From contig JAXIVJ010003334.1 of assembly GCA_036785665.1 (NCBI GenBank), forward strand, positions 31,512-95,511: 64,000 nucleotides of DNA. The letters are read 5' to 3'. Positions 55,051-64,000 of the stretch are shown here, piece by piece (position 1 is the stretch's first letter; each line of letters opens with the position of its first letter). The stretch comes from Chirona hameri. Its lineage: Eukaryota > Arthropoda > Thecostraca > Balanomorpha > Balanidae. The notes under the pieces were generated by a model. It ran no database searches, had not been told where the DNA came from, and worked only from the letters and a program-made list of their open reading frames with translations. Position numbers and translations under genes: made by a program.

Positions 55051-58000
55051 CAGACTGAGATGCAGTGTCACTGCGGTTAGCACACTCAGATACGATTATA
55101 CTGTCAGCAGGGAAGACGGTAGAATTAAGAGAGCTGGAAATTCAGCTTATGATATCAATACTGAATCAATTACGTGAAGTACAAACGTTCGAATGTCGGA
55201 CTGACTGAGCTGCCCCCAAATGTCTTATGCTAGCATAGCATTTATCATCTTTAATAGATTCGTTTTCTTGGCATGGGCTATACCGTTCACTGTGCTGCAA
55301 ACTTCTGGTGAACAGCGTGTGAGGTCGAAGGAAATGCCAACACTATGAAAACTTCACATCCGTCTTTCTCCTAAAAACTGTGACAGGTTGCAAGTCAAAA
55401 ACAATTAAGTACAACAGGTACAAGATTTAGCTTACTAATTGTTTCACAGATCATGTCTTGGGGCAGCCACAGAAGCCCGCAAAATATCCGACATGCCCGC
55501 CATGGATGTAGTTACACTAACTCTGCAATGTCAGCGATGTGTGGTGAACTCCTACAACTTGACGACCGGTGTAACCTTATTTTAAGTCCCTCTTAACTTT
55601 GAAATACATTAATCTTCCTCAAAACTCAAGCAAAGAAAGCTCACGACCAACGTCTTGCACACCATGTGCATCTCTGAAAATCTATATATAATTTTGGAAC
55701 GGATGCAACGGATGCACGGCCTCATGGGATTGGGATCCAACAATGTCTTTCGCACGGAGTATGATCTCATCGCGTTGGATTATGAACAAAACATATGTAC
55801 ACTGACACCGCAGCCACTGTGTTAATTATGATCACACCTATTCGAATTCATAAGAAAGCATGACCAAAAGGAGTTGACACCTGGGCTTCTTTTCTCGTTT
55901 ATCTTGACATTAGCCGTTATGTGTAAACCCGGAACACAGTAGCCCCTCGCTAACTCGATTCTGAGCCTCAGACATTAATTTTTCACAAAACTAAGAAATT
56001 GACATCATGTGAGCAGGGGAGCAAACAACGTGTCCCGGTGAAGCACCGGCATTCCTGTGAGCTTGGCTTGTCGTTACAGGCTGTCACCAGACCACCTGAC
56101 AGCTTCATCACTGACGGCGACGGGTAGCCCAGGTCGGGGCTGCGACGCGGCGCAGCTCAAGCCGCGCCGCATACCTCGCCAGAGGATTTATAACCCGCGA
56201 GCCACCCTGCAAAAATCACCTCGTAACTTACGGATCGAAGGGATTTACACCTCAGCCGGCTGGGTGTTGTTCCAACTTGCCTCAGCTGACAGTTTGCGGT
56301 TCACTGAAATGTTGGCTGGCCGGAGTTTGTGACGTTCATAATTACAAACCGAGCGCCCGTAAGCCTATAATTGATCGCTTGAGACTTGTGCCTTGCTCAA
56401 GGCTGCCAGTACTAATAAAAAACGACCACAAGAGACGAGAAGACACGTTTGCCAGATGAGTAATCCCGATATTGTCGCCGGTCGCAGGCAATCGTACCGG
56501 GACGTGACGTTAAACGTGACGTATTAGGCGAGATTAAGTCATTGGCTGAGCCGTGAGATTATTGACTGCAGCTCATGGCGATAGTTAGGACAGACAAACC
56601 ATTTTAAAGGGAAATTTTTGTTTATGTATAGGACAAACTAGGTTTATGTCTTAGTGGAAAATAAATAGCAAAGGAAAAGGTTATGAGATTTCGCAGTGGA
56701 GATCATGACAATGAAAGTTAAGATGATGATCAAAACATAACATGACTGAAATATTTCGGGGCGCACCAATGCATCTCAAAATGTGCTAAAACCATGGTAG
56801 GAAAACGGAGAATCTCGTTGCTCAAATCTAAATTATCTCCCCAACAGAACATAAGTCAACACTATGTAGTATGTATCCCAATCCCATTCAATATCCATCG
56901 TAAAAAGCACATCAATAAATCGTCTGGCCATCTCCCTGCCATTTCCAGGGTCACTGGGTCAGTTGGAGACAGGAGGCACCGGCGGGGTCTGATTTCTACC
57001 GCCAGTGAGCGGCGGACGGCGGCGGCTGGGCCTCCAGACCAGACTCCGGCCGGATCAGGACCGGCCAGCTGCCCCCCCCCCCCCCCCGCCGCACCGCGTA
57101 TCGTCGCATCAGCTGCACGCGACGCGTCACGACAAATCATGCGCGACACTGCGCCGAGCTGGCCACACCTGCGGCAGTGACGGTGAGGCGGCGGCGGCGG
57201 CGGCGGCGGCGGTGGCGCGGCGCTGGCGGTGGGCTGCGGTGGCCGGGATGCGGTGAGAGGAGTCCGGACGCGGCTCAGCCCGGAGTCCACCGGAGTCCGG
57301 ACTCGGGCTACCCAGCCTGACCGGGTCCGGTGACTGATCGCCGCCACCGCCGTGGCTGACTGACCCTCTCCTAATGAGCCGAATCGCGCCGATCTATCAG
57401 CGGGTCGATTTTTCTCCCCCGACGCCTGTGCTGATATCGCCGAGAAGACTTATCGCTGTGCAGGCTGCTTAGCGAAGTTAAGTCGGCGACCACAGCGACT
57501 GGTGTCAGTTTGGGTAAGAGGTGATTATTTTCGAGTGGTGGCTAGTCAGCCTGGATATACTGGGTCAAGCGGGTCAAATAGTGTCGAGCAGGTAGTTTCA
57601 CCTTCTTTATCGACGCTTTATCGTCGCTTAAAGCTTTATCGACACATCGTTTTGACACATCACATCGATTTTAGTTTTATAATTGGCAAACTACGCAAAC
57701 ATGGTGTTTAAAAAATGTGTGAATTCTGAAGGTGTATATGATTTATCGCCTCAATCTATAAAGAAAAGAAAATGATCGTATCCTTCATCTACACATTTGC
57801 TTGCTAGTTACTTTTATATAAATGTATCAGTCATGAGTGAAACATTATAGGTAAGCTGAAGTCTAGCCGTTGAAAGAAAAATGTATTCATCGCTGCTGAC
57901 AAAGCAGATATATGTGCGTGTCGTAATTAAGTCAGCATTTTAAGCAGCAACATTTGTATTGTCGCCAGATCAGGACAAAGCTGCCAAGAAAATCTTCGGA

Positions 58001-58440
58001 TTCTGAGACCGTAAACATCATTTATCAATGGCCAATCAAATCCTCCTTTGGCAATGTTTGATTGATGACGGTCGGGCCCATCTCATGCTCAATTCATTAC
58101 GTTATCGACGACAGTAGTCCGGTTTTTTAATCAAACGATGAGCAAAAGTCATTGGTCATTGCTGAAAATCTTCATGGTCAAATGAAAATCCAGGCAATCA
58201 CAATATTTTCACAACGTGATTGAGCACACGTCAAGCTGGAGCCAGTTATATTTATTTAGATAAATGAGCCTGGGGCTGACGTACACAGCTTTATAACGAG
58301 AGTCCGGCAGGATCAGCATTTTACTGGACAAGGTTTTTAGGACTAATAATGCCATAGGTGTGTTATTTGATTAACTGAAATGGATACAAATAGTGTCAGC
58401 ATTACAACCAGAAATGCACTGGCTTTTCATTATATGGTTT
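55051..58440. other. No gene seen; one CpG-rich island
   Basis: 56940-57350 is CpG-rich, with a C-tract (57073-57088) and a CGG run (57186-57213). 58010-58270 has Pbx/Exd-like TTGATTGATGACGG and several TAAT/TTTATT cores and could be regulatory. Nothing codes for a recognisable protein. Confidence 0.5.
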
Positions 58441-58599
58441 AACCCTCGCCCTACACATGGTGCCTGACAGCTCCCCCCACTGAGGTTTTTCTTGAATAAC
58501 TTTTGACACATGTGGCGCATCTTGCTGACATTTTTAGTAGCTGAGTTTACAACAATCTAAAGCTGTAAGCTGTAAAAATAAATTTTAATTTGGTCAAGA

Positions 58600-59105
58600 A
58601 TTTTGGGAAACAATCATGTTTTGATGACGTCATGTTGGTGGAAAAACGATAAATATTAGACAATTTGTAGAGAACAGAGTTTTAAAGCAAATTGCAAACG
58701 TAATTCACCAAATATACAAAATGGCATTTTCTTTAAAATGGCTATCTCAGATTTGCAAAAGTTTGGGTTTTTGACCCTAAAATAAAAAAAAAACTATTTT
58801 TGTTTTTGAAAAATCACCACAAAATCAAAATTTTCGAAGATTTTAGAAAAACCGGAATATATGTGAGATGACTGAGTATGGACAATAGCCAAATCAAATT
58901 TCAAAGCAATATCTATATTTTTGACTGAGTGATGGCTCTCTAAATGTAAGAACTCATGACGTCATTTTGTTAAAAAAAATTTTTTTGACTTTTTTGACAA
59001 GATAGGAACAAATGATTACCTTTCCAGTGTTTCTCATAAAAACTAGTCTAGGAACATGCATTTTTATTTACATTTATTAATTTCTAATTTTGAGGTTTTC
59101 TGACT
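58600..59105 (+). repeat. AT-rich dispersed repeat, second copy
   Basis: Collinear with 46620-47040. Shared segments include AAATT(T/C)AAAGCAATATCT, GACTGA...ATGGCTC, AACTCATGA(A/C)GTCAT and AACATGCATTTTTA. TGACCT half-sites follow at 59140-59180. The ends are not defined. Confidence 0.6.
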
Positions 59106-59281
59106 AGCAAAATCGCTGCTCTGGACGTGGTCGAGCCGAGGTCATTCACTTGACCTGGAAGGTCACCCGTTGACCTGAAACCTAAAAATCGCATACTGTT
59201 AGATTCTTCTCATGACAGGAAATATGTTGGTTCTTACTGAATTGATCTAAGTTGCTTGATTCGGAAGTTAACAGGGGGCCT

Positions 59282-61925
59282 GTCAGCCCCCCCCCCCCCC
59301 CCGTAGGACGAAGGTGAAAAAAGCTCCCGTAGGGCGAGGATTAAACAACGATGCGAGGACAAGACTCTCGATTTGGGCTTGCCCACACATTAGGTGCCGC
59401 CTCGTCGTCGTCGTTATTCCCTCCGGCCCGGGGGTTCCCGGGCATAGCCATTGCAACTCAGTTGAGCGCGGTATCCGGCGACCAAGGCCGCCACCCCACC
59501 GTCGTCGCGCAGGGTAGTCGGGTCCGGGTGAATGGTGCCCACGCGCTGGAGGCGAGCTCTGGCCAGCGCAGGGCACTGTAGCAGCACGTGCCGCGGGGTG
59601 TCAGCCTCTTCTCTACATAGCCGGCACAGGGCGGCGGGACACCCCACGGCGCTGCACTGTCCGCAGCTGGGCGTAGGTCGGCGGCCGATCCGGTGGAGGT
59701 ATTGCTCCGAGCCACTCCAGTGACCGCCCCGGAGCTGGTGTATGTCCACCGCAGCGAGACGGTCGCTGTCGCCGACCGGGCTCGGCAGGCGGGTCCTCAT
59801 AATCGATTTATACCACCCGTTAGGCCAAGATCGTTGTCAGGTAGAGGTGGCGGATCGGAAGACGGCCCTCTGGACGGTGGTGACGTCGATGGCCGTGTCT
59901 CGTTGGGGGAGATTGCTGACCTTCGCGAGGGCGTCCGCTCTCTCATTACCCGGCAGCCCGCAGTGGGTGGGGACCCACTGCAGGTGGATGCGCTGTCCAC
60001 CGCCGGCGAGGGACCACAGGAGCTCCCAGATCACCGCCGCCACCGGCGCCCTCTGGGATGCCGGGCCGCTCTGCTGGAGAGCCAGCGCCGCCATCGAGTC
60101 GGTGCATATGATGACCGGGTGCACCACGTCGCGGTCTTGGATGCTCCTTAGCTCCTCCAGCGCTGCTCTCAGGGCGAAGAGCTCGGCGCGGGTGCTGGAG
60201 CAGAGGTGTCCCGCAGCGACGCGGACGTCCCGGGTGTCGCCGTTTTACAGGTGGATGGTGGACCCTCCTCCTCCGTTCAGGACGCCACCAGTCGCTGAGC
60301 CGTCCGTCCACACCCAGGTGGACTCTGCCGGAAGTCCGTCCAGGCGCTCATCCGCCACTCTTCGCCTGGTGTCGGGCAGACGGTCTCGGCGCCCATCCAG
60401 CCTCACCTCCAGGCTGATGGAGATCTCCGAAGGGGGGCACCATGACGGAATGGTGACATGAAGTCGCTCCTCAACCCTGATGGGTGAGTCGGCGGTGGTG
60501 ATGGTAGCGAGAGCCTCGCGGCCACGATCCCTCCATCCGAACGTGGTCGACAGGCGCCGGGCGGGAGTCACGTCCACTAGGGCTCTGAGCGGATCTCCCT
60601 CAGGCAGGGAGGTCGCCATGCCCACCATGCGGGCAGCTAGGACCGCGCGGCGCGTGCGGGTGGTAGATAGCCCCGCCTCTGCCATCAACGCTTGTACCGG
60701 CGTAGATATGGGGCAGCCCGTGACCGCACCGGCCGCGGTTCTCATTTCCCGGCCCACCAGCTCCATGTGGGAGGGCGAGGCCGCAGGTAGCCAGGCCCCC
60801 GCCGCGTGCTCCAGGGCTCCTCCGATGTACCCGTTCGCCACCACTCTGAGTTGGCGCTCACCGAGTCCCCAGCTCCTACCGGTCATGCGACGAAGCTGGG
60901 CGATGCAGGGGCGCACCCTCCGTTTCAGCTCAGAGCAGTACTCGCCGGAGTGGAGGAGCCGGTCGAAGGTTACGCCGAGGAGGCGCAGTTTGACCGTAGC
61001 GCCTGCCACATTGATGTTCCACCTTGACCGGTCGCATCTCGAGCCCACTGGGACAGGACAAGAGCCTGCGTTTTCTCTCCGGCGACGCGCATTTTCCACC
61101 TGTCGGCCCAGACAGAGATGACGTCGGCCACCTTCTGGGCCCAGTGACCGGCTCGCTCGATCGAGGCGCCGCTGCTGAGCGTTGCCGTGTCGTTGGCGTA
61201 CATGAAGGTGTCGGTGCTCGGGACGGTCTTCAGTGCTGTGATGAGGTCGGCTGACCACAACATGTACAGCGTGGGTGCCAGCCGCCGGGACGTTACCCTG
61301 CGGGAGGCCGGCACGGAACGGATGCTCTCGGCTTCGGGCGCCATTGACCTCGACGGACGCTCTCCGGTCCCAGAGGAACGTCCATATCCATGATGACATG
61401 CACTTGGGCACCCCCAGGCGGAGAAGCTTCAATCGAAGCATCTTGTGGTTGATGACGTCGTACGCCCTTGAGAAGTCGAAGGCAAGTAGTACGAACTTCT
61501 CGGCGGTCGCACCATCCAGCGGCTGGCCCCTGGACTTTGGTTTATTCCAACCATCTTGGACTTGCTGTATCAGCCGGGTCAGGTTGTCCTCGACTGACCT
61601 GCCGCGTCGGAAGCCGACCTGTTCAGGCGGCACGAGTCCCTCGTGCTCGACTATATGAGTGAGTCTAGCAGCGACAAGGCGCTCGGCCAGCTTGGCCAGA
61701 TGGCTGGTGCGGGCTATCGGTCTGTAGCTGGAGTTATCTTCGGGTCTTTCCCGGCTTTGGGGTCGGGATGATGTTCGCCCGTCGCCAGGAGGACGGGACT
61801 TGACCCGACGACCATGACAGGTTCAGCAGGCGGAGGACAGCTTTGGCGCAGGGGCTCAGGTGTCGTAGTCGCGTCACTGCACGGCACTTTGCAAAGCAGC
61901 GCCAGTCATCCAGCCTCCTAGCCAA
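59282..61925 (-). pseudogene. Inactive non-LTR retrotransposon (reverse transcriptase + RNase H), jockey/R1-type
   Basis: Read on the - strand from 61925 downward: the start of the reverse transcriptase (WRRANIIPTPKPGK near 61760); finger region PPEQVGFRRGRS (about 61625); motif A VLLAFDFSRAYDVINHKML; motif B GLPQG; motif C reading FMYANDTA where YADD is expected; a thumb region; an RNase H domain with TDGSA (about 60300), TDSMA (about 60095) and HCGLPGNERADALAK (about 59960); and a C-terminal CRLC...H....C zinc-knuckle-like tail (about 59600). At least four frame changes (near 61700, 61330, 61000 and 60250) and the Asp-to-Asn change in motif C make it non-functional. The endonuclease half is missing: homology ends at the 15-bp minisatellite. 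The RT-RNase H-CCHC order fits the I/jockey/R1 group; the exact clade is not determined. A poly-C tract lies at its 3' end (59286-59302). Confidence 0.9.
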
Positions 61926-62636
61926 CCCCCGGCCAGCCTCCTAGCCAACCTCCACCCAGCCAACCTCCACCCAGCTAGCCTCCACCCAGCCAACCTCCAG
62001 CCAGCCAACCTCCAGCCAGCCAACCTCCAGCCAGCCACCTCCACCCAGCCAACCTCCACCCAGCCAACCTCCACCCAGCCAACCTCCACCCAGCCAACCT
62101 CCACCCAGCTAGCCTCCACCCAGCCAACCTCCACCCAGCCAACCTCCACCCAGCCAACCTACAGCCAACCAACCTCCAGCCAGCCAACCTCCGGCCAGCC
62201 AACCTCCACCCAGCCAACCTCCACCCAGCCAACCTCCACCCAGCCAACCTCCACCCAGCCAATTTCCACCCAGCCAACCTCCACCCAGCCAACCTCCACC
62301 CAGCCAACCTCCACCCAGCCAACCTCAACCCAACCTCCACCCAGCCAACCTCCAGCCAGCCAACCTCCACCCAGCCAACCTCCACCCAGCCAACCTCCAC
62401 CCAGCCAACCTCCACCCAGCCAACCACCACCCAGGCAACCTCCACCCAGATAGCCTCCTAGCCAGCCAACCTCCACCCAGCCAACCTCCACCCAGCCAAC
62501 CTTCACCCAGCCAACCTCCACCCAGCCAACCTCCACCCAACTAGCCTCCTAGCCAACCTCCACCCAGCCAACCTCCACCCAGCCAACCTCCAACCAGCCA
62601 ACCTCCACCCAGCCAACCCCCACCTAGCCAACTCCA
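61919..62636 (+). repeat. 15-bp minisatellite, about 48 copies
   Basis: Unit CAGCCAACCTCCACC with AGCTAGCCTCC and CCAGCCAGC variants. It abuts the 5' (truncated) side of the retrotransposon relic. Long Trp/Gly/Val repeat frames on the - strand are artefacts. Confidence 0.97.
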
Positions 62637-63419
62637 TAATGTCTCCTGCAAGTGAGCATAATCGTCAGTATACTTTGTGGCATATTGATTGTCTTGAGAA
62701 AAGGATGACGTACACATTACAATTCTTAAGTACCAAATTTACTGGAATGATGTCTTACTTCATACCCTCCCTAACCGCCATAAACCTTACAAACTCCGAT
62801 TGCGGTCCAAATAGAGCCGCAGTGGAAGTGATTACACGCGATGTGGGAAACACATCGTTCCTTGAACACTTCATTAACCTTGCCTAACCTTCATCTGTTG
62901 ACGGGCAGGTATAAACCATCCAGACGAAAGAATAGCGGTCATCTGGACTCTGACCACAGGCCTCAGAAGTATGATCACGTACTGATCATATATTTGTGTT
63001 GAGTTATAATTAATTGTCTTTATCTTTATCGGATTGAATGCCACAAGAAGCAAGCATTCGAATAGTAGTGATAATGACGATTAGTGCTTAGGGCACCGAC
63101 ATTTCTTGGTCATTTGGCGCCCAATGACGAAGAGCAAATGTGATGTGAGGCGTTGTGCTTTACATACACACCTGCGGACGACGGATGCGCCGTTGTGAGT
63201 TGACAGCCGAATGTCGCCCGAGCGCGGTGTGGTGTCAGAAGTCGAACTTTGAACACAAAATGTAACTGGAATAAATGACATCTCGTTTCCATAATTTGGG
63301 GACTATTTTGACACGAGTCGACCAGGACAAAAAGGAAAGGTCCATGGAAGAAAAAAAATGAGATGCGGCCAAGCCCCTGACGGGAATACAAGTAGTATTT
63401 TAAACTAACGACCTGCCGA
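62637..63419. other. No gene seen
   Basis: Unremarkable, AT-richer sequence with short open frames only. Confidence 0.5.
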
Positions 63420-63930
63420 AAGCTGCGCATGAGTACTGTCGGCAAAACCTCGCGGTCGGCGGCGCTCGCGGTCTCCTCGCCGACAGTTGGCCGGCTTGCT
63501 CAACAGTGGCAGCACGCCGTTTTTGTGGCGCGCCACAATGGCCACGGACGCCGAGAAACGCCGCGCCAGCGTCACGATCGCCGCGCATCACGATTACACC
63601 GTTTGTTTGTTAAATGGCGCTGGCTCAATTATCTCTTTATTTACCGGCGTTTTCTCGGCCCGTCGGCGGCGCCTAATTGTAATGGTGTCGGCGTTGATGA
63701 GCGTCGGCCGAGCGTCGCCGCGGCTGCGCCAGAAAAACGCGCCAGGAGTACACACGGGCTGCCGCCGGAGCCGCCGCCGGCCGCCGGTGGAGGCGGCGCG
63801 CGCGCTTTTTCCGTCCCTCCACGCCACGGGCGGCGTCGGCGGCGGCGGCGGCGGCAGAGAGCGGGGCAGTCAGTGGCTGGTCAGCGCCATGATTTGTGGC
63901 GTCACGCGCCAGGCAGGGGTGCAGAGCGAG
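63420..63930. promoter_or_regulatory. CpG-rich island near the window end
   Basis: CpG-dense (63440-63560 and 63660-63860) with a GGC run at 63830-63855. In between (63590-63690) are TGTTTGTTAAA, CAATTATCTC and GCCTAATTGTAATGG segments with forkhead-like and homeodomain-like cores. It may be a regulatory element or the promoter of a gene outside the window. Confidence 0.3.
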
Positions 63931-64000
63931 GAAGGAAAGACATACTGAGGCTCAGTGGAACATCACTCACATGGATTGTTCCGGCGTTAATAACTGTCAT

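Noticed and set aside
53949..55058. Long repetitive open frames (about 370 codons) on both strands as a repeat protein
   Set aside because: Both strands are open because the unit is 63 bp and stop-free; no unique flanking domain, signal or splice context.

Overview
The window is animal genomic DNA. Its genes are split by GT-AG introns, intergenic sequence is rich in microsatellites, minisatellites and MITEs, and there are CpG-rich islands and a decayed non-LTR retrotransposon. The one protein-coding gene I can support is a Pax-family transcription factor gene on the + strand. By its partial paired domain (RED half kept, PAI half replaced by a short linker) plus a Ser50 homeodomain, it is an ortholog of eyegone / twin of eyegone. 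That points to an arthropod. The G/C-tract-rich, CpG-undepleted sequence would suit a crustacean (barnacle-like), but this last step is only a guess.

Layout: 1-420 is a CpG-island promoter with CCAAT and GC boxes. Eyegone runs from 425 to 27628 in six coding exons (425-557, 8574-8765, 11013-11156, 20011-20280, 24273-24475, 27212-27628). All splice phases match and the exons sum to 1359 nt, i.e. 452 residues plus stop. A splice donor two bases after the stop and an acceptor at 28219 suggest a further, non-coding 3' exon. The introns hold CpG-rich islands (about 14 kb, 18 kb, 23.5 kb), MITEs, a tRNA-like SINE head and large tandem arrays, including a 650-bp GGGTGAC array in the intron that splits the homeobox.

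From about 29 kb to 64 kb I find no host gene. This part is a patchwork of hAT-like MITEs (several with 8-bp target duplications still readable), AGGTCA-rich and CACGTG-rich dispersed repeats, an open reading frame of a transposable element with a decayed relative 9 kb away, a run of minisatellites (49.1-55.05 kb), and an inactive reverse transcriptase/RNase H element on the - strand (59.3-61.9 kb) whose 5' side abuts a 15-bp minisatellite.

Most notable: (1) exon 2 of eyegone, which encodes the linker that replaces the PAI subdomain, has a second, 131-bp-offset tandem copy with its own splice donor; four of five differences are silent. (2) The acceptor of the next exon is itself duplicated exactly 42 nt upstream, in frame. 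Together they could give several versions of the region just before the RED domain.
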